The position numbers and the translations under genes were made by a program. A stretch of DNA of 62,000 nucleotides from Phoronis australis (Eukaryota > Phoronida > Phoronidae), in assembly GCA_002633005.1 (NCBI GenBank), contig NMRA01000573.1, forward strand, positions 1 through 62,000. Direction: 5' to 3'. Shown here piece after piece: positions 47,901-59,826 of this stretch. Each line of letters starts with the position of its first letter. Position 1 is the stretch's first letter. The notes under the pieces were generated by a model. The model saw only the letters and a list, made by a program, of their open reading frames with translations. It was not told the DNA's origin and searched no databases.

Positions 47901-49760
47901 GAAAGAGTATACCAGCTTAGCTCTGTTAAGCTCGTGGGTGCTAATGGTTGATGAATTTAATTGAATCCCGGCAGTTATTAAAAACCCAATGCTTTACGAT
48001 ATTCCCCGGGACCTATGTAGCTAGCTATTGCAACTAACCAGGTAGATGCAAAATTTTGGTTAGCAAACTTTTTGTTCTTTTCTTCATATACATCCCCCCG
48101 CCAATTTTTTGCTTCCCGGACATCACCATAAAATTTTCAGATTCCAATAGAAAAACTGACGCGAGCAATTAAAAATTATTCCAGCTAGCGGTGAACAAAA
48201 TGAGGGATATGCACTCGAAGTTACTTTGGATTTTTAACGACTTTAGTGACAGTCATATAGCAGGTCAAACCTAACAACATGGCAGATACTTTTTCACACG
48301 ACATGCTTACTAGTCATCGAGAGGGCTTTTTTGGCTAATGTTGTTTTGAACTTGATTTGGCAACAACCAAATAACCGTTGAGTTCACACGTGTTGCTTTA
48401 TATTTGCCAGGTATCTGCCAAGAAGTGAAAAAACTAACCTTGCATACAATGGAAATTCCTGGTCACATTGTTGTGACTTCATATGGGCTGGCAAAAATCT
48501 TATCTCCCATTTTCAAATTTCTGGTGGCAATTTTCATTATGTCGAGCCCTGAAAAACTATTAAAGTCAAACTTAAGTTCTCTTTCTCATTGAAACAGACT
48601 TGAGACAAATTTAAGATTTATATTTAAATTGACTGAGAGGTAAAAGTGTAAAATGTAGGTCCCTATAGCCTCAATGCCTCACCTTTCTCAGTAAAATAAT
48701 ATAGCTATTGTCTTGGGTACCAATGCTTTCTAGGCAAATGTTTTACTTCCCTCACGTTGTTATTCACGTGACAAAACAGTCAGTGTTGCACAAATACGCA
48801 CGCATTTTCTGCACTCAATAATCCCGTGGACTTGGGCCATATTTGAAAGTAAGAGAACTTACGTCATGTATATGTCCAGCAAGTGACTACTACAAGATTG
48901 TACATTTTGATTTATACTAAATCTGCTGTGTAGGCTATAGTATTTCCTGAAAACTCCGATTAAATTGTCTCCACTGACCACATGCTACAAAGGCTTTCTA
49001 TAACTCAAATTTAAATGCGGGATCGTATGGATAACATTAATCCGCCTGGACCACACTCTTGAACATGGTTGTCGTGGATAAAAATTGTGCATCCAGATCA
49101 CGTTGGTGATGGAAGCTGTGGTCATCTGAACAAAAATTTCCGACTAACCACACACTACAGACGTGCTAAGCAGACCAAATTATGGAGCACGTGCGGTCCC
49201 ATGGAGATTTGTCTTAGCTATGTCAGTTTTCTTGGAACGGGCCTCTGGTCCAGAAAAATCGGCACTGACTGGTCATGTTTGCGGCGATCTGCTCTTATTT
49301 AGAAACCCATGCAATCATAGAATAACGAATGAAATTTGGTTATTGTAATCAGGGCATGTCCTGTGTCGAAAAATTCACATGTTCACTGCCGGAAGTTGAA
49401 TATAGGCCCACTGGGTTGTGATTTTAGTGTCGAACCAGTCAGTCATGACAATGGCATCGTGCCAACAGGCAAATGCCTGTTCCCATTGGTGCATCAGCAC
49501 ACTCTGAGGTCACATGTCACAGCACTAATCTATTGATTTTTAGGATCAATCACCCTCACTTCAGGTTGGCTATGTGATCTTTTATCTCATCTCCAGTAGC
49601 AGGAGCAGGGCCCCTGAGCTGAGCTTATGTAGAACCATATTCACAAGTCTGTATTTACTAAAAGTAGTCAATTGTCTACATTACTACAGAATTCAAATTA
49701 GTAAAGTACATATTTTCTGATAGTAGAAAGCATCGTTTTTCACGGCAACTGCTTGGGTAC
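44936..49760. other. Intergenic, one duplicated GC-rich repeat, otherwise nothing seen
   Basis: At 45155-45310 two diverged copies of a G-run/C-run hairpin repeat share ACCCCCACTTTTTTCAGTGCT (about 45208 and 45287); compare 15876-15935. No exon was recognised. The first exon of MRPL30 may lie here unseen. Confidence 0.4.
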
Positions 49761-49821
49761 TATGTTTTGTTTAGGCAGTCATATCTTGTCTCTAAAGTGT
49801 GTCTCTCTCCTTTCACTCCAG

Positions 49822-49936
49822 TGTCTACAGGCCGTTACTAGACCAGGTTCAATATGCCAGGACATTGCTAGGCAGTCCTCAAACTATGTCCGCAGGTCTC
49901 AGCTTAAGTATGGTCCAGCCGCACAAGTTGTTAAAG
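49822..49936 (+). CDS. MRPL30: MRPL30 exon encoding the import leader
   Basis: A strong pyrimidine-rich acceptor (CTCCTTTCACTCCAG) and donor AAAG/GTACAC, phase 1. It reads CLQAVTRPGSICQDIARQSS and continues YVRRSQLKYGPAAQVVK. The phase joins exactly to the next exon and makes VKARQPW. The frame is open upstream to an ATG at 49762, so the acceptor could be false and the start local. Confidence 0.65.
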
Positions 49937-52900
49937 GTACACTCAAAACCAGGTGTAATACATGAAGTTATAAAATGCTGCTTGTTGTAGAGCATGAGTA
50001 AAGCTGCTGGCCGTAGTAAAGGCTTACTTAACGGAGAATGCCACCTGATTTTATTAGTCTTTTTACCGTCTTAATCGGTCTTCATCCACATCCCCTCTTA
50101 TACGGTCGACCTCACCTTGCCGAGAGGTATCGCGTTAACCTGTGAGGAAGGTGAGAAACAACGCAGCGACGTCAGTGGTTCGTTTGCAGAGTTAGGCCGC
50201 TATATTGCGGTGCATGGTCCCGCTTGTCCGAACTATGAAACTGCGAAGAAGGCGGGTATATCGTTTTTTCAACTTCCTCGAGAGCCCGAAAGGCTTAGGA
50301 AGTGGCTCGCGGTAGTGAAGAATGAAAGGTACGCTGTTAATGACGCCGTGAAACATCTCCTTGTCTGTGGCCGGCATTTCGTCGACAGTGATTCTCTGAT
50401 GAATTCCGGCTTACCAAAGAACTATCCATACATTCCGTTGTCTGTGCATGTTCACGGCGCCTCTCTAGTATTTCTTGATCAGTGTATTCCGGTTCGAAAT
50501 GATAGCCTGTGAAACCTAACGATCCGACCCGTGAAGTCTTCATTGGATGAGCTCTTGACTAAGTCGGGCTTGGCGCCGGGCGAGTTGCCATGTATTCTGC
50601 ATTCAGTTTCAAAATGAATTATTCTCATCCTAACCAATGCTTATATAAAACTGAATCCGTCTCATTACATTCAGTTTGTAATCACTTTGCAGTATTCTTG
50701 AGTGCAAATGTTGAGAAGCCAGCAATGAATAAACCACTGCGTTACTGGCTTTTGATGCCGGCAATAAAAGTAATTGACCGGGCCAGGCCGTGTGAGCGCA
50801 TGCTAATTCAATGTTTGCTGACAGAAAGCTGTTGTGAAACAATTACTCGATTTTATATGCTATGGCCACATTTTAGGGGAATCTTTATTTATAAATACAA
50901 ATACATTATTCAAATCATTGTTAATGTACAACCTTTGCCCTGACGGTCTGTGGAAGGGGAACCCGACTTCGCGGCCCCCGGGCCCGACAAGTAAGTGGAT
51001 TTTCAGTTTCGTGGCTAATACACGTAAATAATTACGTGCACATTATTTCTTTGGCTCACGTATAGTCTTTTGGTGACTGGAGGTTTAGTTTCCAACTCAA
51101 GCTGGTTGTGTTCAGTGCCAGTCCCGGCGGCAGCGACGGGCCAGCCTGATCGGGTTCGGAGCCACTGGCCAGGATAACGAGTCAGTCCGGCTGCGCCGGG
51201 CCTGATCGGGCTCCGAGCCACTGGTCAAGCGTTTTGTGTGTGTTTAGAACTCAAAAAATCACAAGTCTAAACAACACAGATCTAGGTTCTCCTGTCTGTA
51301 TCTCACGGAAGAATACTTCGAATTTATCTCCGAACAGACCCCAAACTCCTGCTACGGACCTTGGTAAATTGGCCTGTCGAACTTTGCAGGTTACGGTGTG
51401 TCCAAATACCAATGAATCCATAACAGCGAAATAAAACAACACATTTTTATAAGAACTCAGTGTATTTTTAAGGGTTTTACATCGAAGTTTGGTGATTTAT
51501 TGGTGCTAAACGATGAATTAAAGCGATAAGCTGACACCAGTAACCCGTGTTGTGAACTGCTGAACAGACTGCGTGTGAAACCAATTACGTCAGTGGATAA
51601 TTTCAACACCACGTCTGCTGTCAGGTGTCAGGTAACGCAACGTGCCGTTATCGAGTAGAACTACTCGATCTAAATTGAAACAAAATAAGTTGTTTTTTGG
51701 GTGGCATTCTCCTTTAAATCAACTATTTGACTCAATAAACAGTAGAAATAATGTGTGAACTAGTTGCTCACCTGCTGATGCATTGTGTCATTGTTACGTT
51801 ATAAATATCATTTATGTGAATTGGTATGTTCAAAAAATTATGAATCACAACTTCTGGAACTTAGTTTTCTCGATGTTGCAAGTCCCCGTTTACCTATACT
51901 CAAGATAGATGACTGATGGGGTTGCTGTAAAAATTGCATTGCTCTTTGCCAGTGTTCATAGACAACAAATGTATAAACCTGGACAATGACTGAATCACAC
52001 ACCATAAATCTGAAGCTTCAGCAAGTCTTCAATAATCTAAGTTTGTGATTGTAGCTGAGCTTAGCTTGAGAGTTTGAGAGAGAAAATTTGGAAATATCTG
52101 GGTGAGCATTCTTAATTGTTTGTGGTGAACTTTAAATGAAATGTAGTCATTTTCCATTTATAGCAAGACAGCCCTGGTCAGAGTTATTAGTTAAAGAAGC
52201 AGAGCGACAGAAGTCGTTACCCACACATAAGGAACCTCACCTGTTAAATGCCATCTGTAGGATACGGCCTTTACATGGAAGACCTCGTACAGAGAAGGAA
52301 ATTATTAAGAAGCTCGGTGTTGAGGAACAAGTGAGCACTCAATATTGTACATTACAGTGGGAGAAGTTGTATTGGCAATGCAAAGTGCAAAATAATAATG
52401 CTGTGGAAAGTTTGAAATGCTGCATTATTTTGAAAATTTGATGCATTATTTAATCATTTCTGCTCTAGGTTATACAGTAAATTCCATTTTCCATTTTCTC
52501 AATAGTCTATAAGTATCTGGATTGTGGTTCAGTTGACCAACTCTACTTGTTAATGGATGTGACTGGTTTTTTTACTGTAACACTATGGTTAGGTTCCAAA
52601 TCCTCTCTACTATTTCTTCTTCATTTGTTCTGATAACACCATTCCCCCATTGAAAGTGGTTCAATTTTTGCTGAGGAAAAGAGTAATGAGAGTATTACAT
52701 GGTGTTTAGATTTTGACAACTCTATCGAAATATGTACTTCCAGTAAGGTAATTAAAGCATATTAACATATTTGGCCTATATTTGTGTAATGTACGCTTAT
52801 GTGATAGGATTTTTTCTTCTGTCATGTTTCATGTTGAGCTAATCGGTTGATATGACCATTTTTCCATCTGGCATGATGATTTTAAATACAGCAGTGAGGA

Positions 52901-53364
52901 AATCAATTTCAGTTGGTTTAAATAAGCGTAATGTTATGTAACATGTTTGTTTCCAGTGCCACAAATGGCAGATACACAAGAATACACCTTCAGTCAACTG
53001 GAAGATAGGTCAGGTCAAGCACCTACTCAGGGTAGTCCCCGTCTCGTTCCCACACGGTTATCCAGAGGAAGACTGTGATTTTGACAACTGTTACCTGAAG
53101 AGTAACGGAGAGTTCATTGTGAAGAAGAAGGTGACTTCAGTAGGTGAACAGGAGATTCCAAAGAGATTGGAAGAGGACGACGAGAAAAGAAAATGGCAGA
53201 TGGACATGGGGTCATTAAAGAAGTACAATCGTCAGGTGCTCACAGATTATAACTTGAACGTAGAACATTTCCCTGCTCGGTATTCGTACAAAAATAATCA
53301 AGATGGCAAGGAGTATAGATACAAACATAATATGAATCCCAGGCAGAAGACTAAGCATATCTAG
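49822..53364 (+). CDS. MRPL30: Mitochondrial large-subunit ribosomal protein uL30m (5' end uncertain)
   Basis: Exons 49822-49936, 52164-52330 and 52957-53364 join with agreeing phases (1, then 0) into at least 229 residues. Family signatures: EPHLLNAICRIRPLHGRPRT then EKEIIKKLGVEEQ, followed in the next exon by HKNTPSVNWKIGQVKHLLRV and CYLKSNGEFIV. These correspond to the conserved uL30 core, which contacts 23S-like rRNA in the mitochondrial large subunit. An Arg/Ser-rich leader (DIARQSSNYVRRSQL) fits a mitochondrial import signal. About 85 residues after the core (to QKTKHI) exceed the short tail of mammalian MRPL30. Either an upstream first exon or the in-frame ATG at 49762 supplies the start. 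Confidence 0.85.
50117..50512 (+). pseudogene. Degraded THAP-domain ORF inside the MRPL30 intron
   Basis: About 130 open codons without an ATG upstream of the domain. Clear THAP features: AGISFFQLPREPERLRKWLA, then the C-x2-H half (LLVCGRHFVDSD), then NYPYIPLSV in the place of the AVP box. The first zinc-binding Cys is absent (Ile in YIAVHGPAC), and two residues are inserted before the second. It is therefore either non-functional or missing its true first exon. It is more GC-rich than its surroundings and lies on the same strand as MRPL30. It may be a host THAP gene fragment or a transposase relic; no terminal repeats were found around it. Confidence 0.65.
50516..52163. other. MRPL30 intron, GC-rich repeat pair
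   Basis: GCCTGATCGGGTTCGGAGCC (about 51144) and GCCTGATCGGGCTCCGAGCC (about 51203) are direct copies 59 bases apart. A donor-like ACAA/GTAAGT follows a GC-rich stretch at 50940-50992. No further exon is supported. Confidence 0.4.
52164..52330 (+). CDS. MRPL30: MRPL30 exon with the uL30 core start
   Basis: Acceptor CCATTTATAG, donor CAA/GTGAGC in phase 0. Encodes RQPWSELLVKEAERQKSL through KKLGVEEQ, including the Pro-His and EKEIIKKLG core motifs. Confidence 0.88.
52957..53364 (+). CDS. MRPL30: MRPL30 terminal exon with extended C-terminus
   Basis: Acceptor TGTTTCCAG, frame continuous. The first third completes the core (WQIHKNTPSVNWK, VKHLLRVVPVSFPHGYPEED). The rest is a charged extension with EEDDEKRKWQMDMGSLKKYN and a basic end (YKHNMNPRQKTKHI). 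Stop TAG 53362-53364. Confidence 0.9.
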   Translation, partial: CHKWQIHKNTPSVNWKIGQVKHLLRVVPVSFPHGYPEEDCDFDNCYLKSNGEFIVKKKVTSVGEQEIPKRLEEDDEKRKWQMDMGSLKKYNRQVLTDYNLNVEHFPARYSYKNNQDGKEYRYKHNMNPRQKTKHI

Positions 53365-53659
53365 CAAGGAGTGCCTTGGTCCTGGGTTATGACCAATGTG
53401 CAGAATGATTAGGGACAGGTTTAAAAATATGACGGACAGAGTAATGTCGCTCTATTCCTAACTGATCTCTCTTTGTTCGCAGAGGCATGACCTGTTTGAC
53501 CTAGTTTTCAAAATGTCAGACACTTTGAGCTGAGAATATTGCTCACTCACAGGTATTTGTCCAGTTTGTCTCTCTCCTGATGATGGGTGTTTTGTCTAAA
53601 ACTGCAGTCATATTCACTAATTCCTCTTGAATTGGTAATTGTAAATTTCAATTTTTAAA

Positions 53660-53665
53660 AATAAA
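53660..53665 (+). terminator. MRPL30: MRPL30 polyadenylation signal
   Basis: AATAAA 296 bases past the stop codon. Confidence 0.6.
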
Positions 53666-53679
53666 GGCCGACTACATTT

Positions 53680-54483
53680 GTCAAAATGTTCAAAATTTCA
53701 CCTTAGTTTTGTATTCCAATAACTGTTCAGTATGAACCATGTTATGATCAAGTCAAATTATTCTCAACTTGATTTATCTTTGTTCTGGTAATTGACCTAT
53801 CGCCAGGATTTTGAGTGACGGCTTAACTGACCATTTAGAACTCATCATTCTTGACATACCTTCGTTTCCAAGCCACCATTTTACCCCACAACACGTTGCC
53901 GGGTAAAACGTATTGCTTGTTAGTCGACATTACGCAAGGAGGCAGAGCATGCGATGGGTCAATTAACAAATCAAAACTCCACATGTCCACTATATTATTT
54001 ACTTAACTAAAGAGCATGAGTAGGCATTAGACCGGTGATGGTGATTATCTTTTTATCTGAATTAATAACCCACCCCACAGGAGAAAGCACGGTGACGGCT
54101 GTGAACCACTGTGAGTGAATATCACAGAATTCCATGGTGCCATCAGACACCAATTGGGACTGGGCTATGTGTATTCTTGGAACACAGGCATAACAGGTGC
54201 TGGTTATTCCTTAGGGCTACTCCACAAGATGCATTTCTTGTGATCAACAGCTGGTCATAAAAACAAAGTTTATTAAGTATGTACCATACCAATTGCACAT
54301 TGAAAACCTGGGGTGTTTGAAGTTAAGTGATGTCATGTTATGGTAAAGCCAAGAACTAGTTTTGCAACTAAATTCGCTACTTTACTGCCACACACAAAAA
54401 ATGGCCGCCATCGAAAACTAGCTCAAGGCATGTACAATGCGTGAAAATAGTACATAAACACCAAGCATGTGTTCAATTTGTAG
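53680..54483. other. Intergenic between MRPL30 and the repeat copy, nothing recognised
   Basis: No frame or repeat of note. Confidence 0.4.
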
Positions 54484-55530
54484 TTATGCGCCCACATATT
54501 TATATGTGGACGCATTATGCCGTCATCTCCGTCCGTCCTGGCGGCGTCCGTCCGGCGTCCGCTGCTTTATCTCCAAAACCCTTTGACATACGTTCATGAA
54601 ATTGGGCACATATGTTCCATTCATGAATGGGACGGCATGTGCGAACTTTCGGACGAATCCGACTACCGGTGTGCCCCCTAATGGCAATTTTAGTTTTTTA
54701 CGCTTACCTTTGTATCTTCAAAAGTCCTGAATGGATTTTCATGAAATTTGGTATGTAGGCACCTATTAGTGAGATGACACTATCCTTCCGTTTTCAGATG
54801 GATTCGACATAGTTTGCGCCACCTAGTGGCCATTTTTTACTGTTTTCGAGTCTGTATTTTTGCGTCCACCCCTCTATCAACCAAACCGCTATAAGTATGA
54901 TTGTGAAAATTGGCATGTATGTTCTTACTATGAAGAGGACGGTTGACGCTGAAGTTCCCATGACTTTGATTACTGTGGCACCTCCTAGTGGCAGTTTTTT
55001 TTGCACCCATGGCTGTATCTCCCAAACCGTTTGCAGGATCTTTACTAAATTTAGCTAGTGTATTTATGTGATGTTGAAAACGGACGATGACGACTTTAGG
55101 ATGATTCTGACTACCGGTATGCCTTTAGTGGCAATTTTAGTATTTTACATTGACCTCTGTATTTTCATAGGTCTTCAGGTGTATACTTTGTGTTACTTCG
55201 TGACTATGAAGGAAAAGTTCCAAGTAGAAATTTGTTTCTGGTATTCTAATGCTGTGCTAATCTCGTATGTTGGTAAATTTGTTTTTAATTCTATGTTTCT
55301 GTGGTGCTTTAAGCAACTGATGTATAGGATGTGCTTGTATTATGAAGATCACTCACATTTTGCCCCTAGCCTATTGAGGAGACAGTGACCATGCCTTTCC
55401 ATTTTGCAAAGTACAACATACTACATATATGCCCTCTACTGGCCACTTTATGGTACCAATAAACAACCCTAGAAGGATACCGTATACGGTGCAATTGTGG
55501 GCGCATTTCAACGCTCTGCGTTGCTCTTGT
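54484..55530 (-). mobile_element. CTCF-motif repeat family, copy 5 (minus strand, 1.05 kb)
   Basis: Complete on the minus strand: the 3' palindrome is at 54484-54515 and the 5' end (GCGTTGCTCTTGT on the plus strand) is at 55518-55530. CTCF-like motifs, read on the minus strand, are near 54673, 54823, 54981 and 55125. It lies between MRPL30 and the convergent RSF1. Its 55190-55540 part is very similar to 22330-22680 of copy 2, inverted. Confidence 0.8.
54814..54832 (-). promoter_or_regulatory. CTCF-like motif, minus strand
   Basis: On the minus strand this reads TGGCCACTAGGTGGCGCAA, identical to 23466-23484, in the copy lying between MRPL30 and RSF1. Confidence 0.5.
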
Positions 55531-57773
55531 TAGAGTACTTCCAAACATATTGATTTTTCTCAGTCAATTTAGAAAACTCAAGAGTACTTAAAGTGGCTAT
55601 AAACTTGCCTTCTTTCCAAGAAGCATACTTGTGATTTAGATTACTTACTAGAGAACAAATTGGTCACCACTTGTTACTTAAGAAAATGAGAAGTGTATTT
55701 TTTGGGTTTCCAAAGAACTGGCAGTTTGTTATTTGCCTAAAATGACACACAGCGACGAGCCAACTTGCAGGCCTTATCTTGAAAAATAATGCACCTTCAG
55801 TTCTTGGAAAGTCCTGATACTAGTTTCAGAGTGGTGAGTGGTCTACAACAAGTTATTTCTTGTTCAGACTGATTTGTTCAATTGCAACTTTTAATGTGAA
55901 CAACAGTACAAACAGTAGATTTCAAAAAAAAGTTTGGTGGAAAACCAGACAAATACATGTACACGTCGACAAAACATTAAAATTTTTGCTTCGAAAATTT
56001 GCGAAGAAATACTGTCTATTTGTTTTTTAATACAACTATTAATTCAGTTTGGCTGAAGCAAAGTACAGCATGATATTTAAACTTCATTAGAACATCAAAA
56101 TTTTATTTGAACAAAATATATTCTTATTACTTGCATCAACATATTACCTAGAGTCTAAAGTACAACATATTGACGAAAACATTCACTAGTAAAATCTGGA
56201 AGGAGACTTGAATATGAAAATGGTAAAAACACTATCACGATAATGCAGAAAATGCAACTTTAATATAATATTAAGACATGAAGCATACACAGTGACATTA
56301 CAACATAAAATATAATATTTGATCTTTTACATTCATGCAGCGCTTGGTTATGATGTTATTAAACCACTACAGACAACAGTGAATGTACATGGCTAGCTCT
56401 GTCCTGTTTGAGGCAAATCCAGCCTCGGGACCAATTTACAGATATCGGGGGGGGGGGTTTAGAGCATACTTTGCATTTCCTCCATTGCAGAAATGCAAAA
56501 GGGACTCGGCAGGAGGCTTTAAAACACCCCCACGTACCCCTGCCTATTAATTTACATAAAACCCAATTGTAATCACATTGATCCAATCGACATATTAACA
56601 GAACTAATTAGAAACTCTGGCTTGACAAAGACAATAGTATAATTTCCAAAAGAAATGCTAAAACACTATTAAAATTAGGCATTACAAATTAGACTTAAAC
56701 TAACAAAAACACTATGCCAGAACTATCTCGTACCCCACCTCCATCACATGCTGTAAAATATCTTGTGAATAATACTGACATACTTGGACGACAAAATAAC
56801 ATTGACATGAACACTCAACAGTCAGGTTGAGAGCAGGCGACAAAACTCGACACTACAGGTAAATTTGTTTTGATGTGTTTATGTACAATAAGATTGCATA
56901 TTCAAGTATCCACGAACACCATTGGCTAGGTTCAGACATGTGATCAGTTATTGCAAATCCTCTTCATCTACAATGACACCACCAAAGCAGAATCGCTGTT
57001 AGTAGAAAAACCAACAAAATAGAAGACAACCAAAGAGAGATTTACAAACAACGGCAGATCATTTGCAGTTCGATTGGCTACTTTCTATGGTTAGTCATAC
57101 TTAATTCTTACAACTCAAGTGGCTAATTAACTTATTGTCTGACATGCGATTACTGATGTCTTTGATACAAAAAATGGAGCTCACAGTCATGTTATTTACA
57201 ACAGGTAAATGTTTGCCATGTTTAAAGCAGAAATGTCTCATAGTTTTGACAACAGGTGGTGTGTGAGGGTAGATTAATTGTCAACAATGCTACCGAATCA
57301 ATGCAATTTAACAAATCAATCGGTGATGTTCAAAAAAGAAGTATGTAATATTACTTGACACAACTATTAGAAAAAAGTTGTCAGAATTTAAAATTTTAAT
57401 CTCACTGTTTTTGTCCTAATGTTTTAACTCATTGTCAAGACACTGGTCTTTATGAAAAAAGTGTAACAGAATGTGTAAAAGTTTTCATTTTAATAATCTC
57501 CATCATTCTGTACAGAACCAAAATTAATTAAAAATACTTTGCACTAAATAAAACTATATCACATTGAGAAGGGCAAGATAAAGATAATACAAGATTCATG
57601 TCCTCATTTCATAATAAGTTACCATGGTAACCATCCTTGTAACACATGACATAAAACATTTCAATGTTACTGAAGACCAAGTATACTAAAGTTAATTCAA
57701 TTAGCAGAAAATTTCATTTTTAGAATAATATCTAGCACTGTATCTTAGAGTAAAACAAATATATTTGGTAAAA

Positions 57774-58685
57774 ACAAGAGCAATGCAGAGCATCGATAGG
57801 CGTCCATCGTCTGAATCGCATATAATGCAGAAACAAAGGATGACTATACACAGTGCCTGTAAATGTAGCAATGCTACTTAATTCAATAATAGCTTCTAGA
57901 GAGTGGAAACAAGTCAGAAATGTCCTCAGCAGCAACACACTTGCCACAATCCAACATGATTAGTCAAGGACTTTGGAGGAAAGGGAGGCAGACAACAGAC
58001 ACAAAAATAAAATATAGGTTAAATCAATCTGAAACAGGATTGGTGCTACTTGCTATGTGATAGTAATTAATTAGCCAAATGAACTTGGTAGATAACAAGG
58101 CCAGCATATTTAAAACAAAATTGCTGTTATGGTATTCTGCAGTAGTTGGCTTTGTCCCAAAATCCACATCATTTGTACTCTCCTCAACAGAAATACCATG
58201 ATCCACCAAGAAATCTGGTAGATGTCGAGTCCAGGCAAAAAATAAAATTACCACTAGAGGGCGCCACAGCAATCAAACCCAAAATCATCCTCAGCCATAC
58301 ACTTCTTAGTAGGAACACATGACAATTTTCAAATTGAGAGATTTGGCCGATAGAGAGGCGGATGCAAAAAACCACACTAGAAAACAATAAAAAACCATTA
58401 GGTGGCGCAGAACATATCAAATCAACCTGGACATGGAAAGCCATACTCGCCTCCATAATAGATGCTTGTTAGCCAAATTTTATAAAAATGCATCAACATG
58501 CAAACATTAAAAAATAATTTGCCACTAGGGAACAACACAGGGCTTGTGCTGTCCCATCCATGTTAGGAACGTGTCTGCTTGATTTCATGAGCATCCATCT
58601 AAGTTTTGGAGACTAAGTAGTGGATGCCAGCCTGATGGAGATGACAGCAAAATGCACTCATAAACACATACATATGGATGCATAA
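57774..58685 (+). mobile_element. CTCF-motif repeat family, copy 6 (diverged, 0.9 kb)
   Basis: Starts ACAAGAGCAATGCAGAGCAT and ends near CATATGGATGCATAA, with CCACTAGAGGGCGCCA at 58251, CCATTAGGTGGCGC at about 58396 and CCACTAGGGAAC at about 58523. Older than the other copies by its divergence. It lies downstream of the RSF1 stop codon, probably inside the 3' UTR. Confidence 0.65.
58248..58266 (+). promoter_or_regulatory. CTCF-like motif downstream of RSF1
   Basis: TTACCACTAGAGGGCGCCA, a close core match in the oldest repeat copy. Confidence 0.45.
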
Positions 58686-59029
58686 TACAGAGACCCACCA
58701 AAATGCAAAATCAAATTTGTGAACTGCTCTTGACTGTAACTAGCTTGTTCACATACATGTATAAGCTCTTAAACTACACGTTGTTATAATCGCCCTTTAG
58801 CACAACAACTAAAGTATGTACAATTCACAATTACAAAGTTTCCATTTTTAACAATAAAATGCCTAAATTTTTTACCTTAAAGGAAAGATGTGGAAAACTA
58901 AATTGTAAAAATCAAACATGATTAAAAACGGTAAAGCACCAAATACAAAAATGACTTAATGGAAGAAACTAAGACAACAGCAACACCCATGTTATACAAA
59001 TATTAAGAATGCAGAAGTTGTCCAACTGC

Positions 59030-59826
59030 TTATCTGTCATCCTCAGTTACATAAGATATAAGGTCAGTCACACCCTCCAAGTCAAGGTCGTCATCATTAT
59101 CCAACACTGCTGATTTCGCCGCCTTCGTTGTGTCCCGCAGCAAATTGTCAATCATAAAACTGTCAGTTGGTTTTTGTTCCATTTCTGAGTATTCAGCCTC
59201 GCCCATCGCTCCGTTACTTCCTGCACTGTGCACTGAATCACCCTTCACCTCAATGACCCCGTTTTCTGGCACACACTTTTCTATTTCTCCCAAAGTGCTC
59301 TCATCGTCTGCTTCTTCTCCCTTCTCTCCACCATTGTCTTCTTCTTCATCGTCAGAGTTCAAGAGATTTTTAAAATTAGTAACACGTTTTGATGATCTCT
59401 GTGATTTCCTGATTGGAACAGGCCCACTCACATCACTGTCATCCTCACTTTTGTCATTGCCATCATCACAGTTGTCATCGTCGTCATCACTAGAACTGTC
59501 GTCACTAACACGCTTTTTCGTTTTCTTCCTGGAATGTGATTTAACATCTACAGCCGAGTCATCACTGTCCGATTCTATAACTCGTTTCCGCTTGCTCTGA
59601 GCTTTGCGACCCGTCTTTAATTTCTTTTTTGTTTTGTTGTTCCATTTGTTCTTAATTCTATAGTCCGACCCTTCTGAGCTCACGTCAGACTCCTCTGATT
59701 CATCGGGGGTAGACTCAATCTCTTCATCGCTGGAGATTACATTCTTGGTGGCCCTCTTCTGCCGTGCCTGTACCCTGCTAGAGCGTCGCTTACCCCTGTC
59801 TTCTTCACTGTCATACTCGTCGACCA
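59030..59826 (-). CDS. RSF1: RSF1 terminal exon
   Basis: Acceptor CTCCCTCTAG on the minus strand, just upstream of TGGTCGACGAG. Encodes 265 residues of alternating acidic-serine blocks (SDDSSSDDDDDNCDDGND) and basic blocks (KKKLKTGRKAQSKRKR, a likely nuclear signal). The conserved LEGVTDLISYVTEDDR ends it. Stop at 59030-59032. The acceptor region also spells CCACTAGAGGGAG on the plus strand. Confidence 0.88.

Larger units (their letters stand above)
55531..59029 (-). other. Probable RSF1 3' UTR / downstream region
   Basis: No coding frame. On the minus strand AATAAA occurs at about 56101-56107 (TTTTATTTG on the plus strand), so a 3' UTR of up to about 2.9 kb is possible; nearer signals may exist. 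It contains the diverged repeat at 57774-58685. A G-run sits at 56446-56455. Confidence 0.35.

Noticed and set aside
50117-53364. THAP ORF as an alternative exon of MRPL30
   Set aside because: It has no usable acceptor just upstream and ends in a stop, and MRPL30 exons join perfectly without it.
59130-59600. 156-codon plus-strand Ser-rich frame
   Set aside because: It is the antisense of the acidic/serine RSF1 exon; GAY/GAR and TCN-rich coding keeps the reverse frame open by composition.
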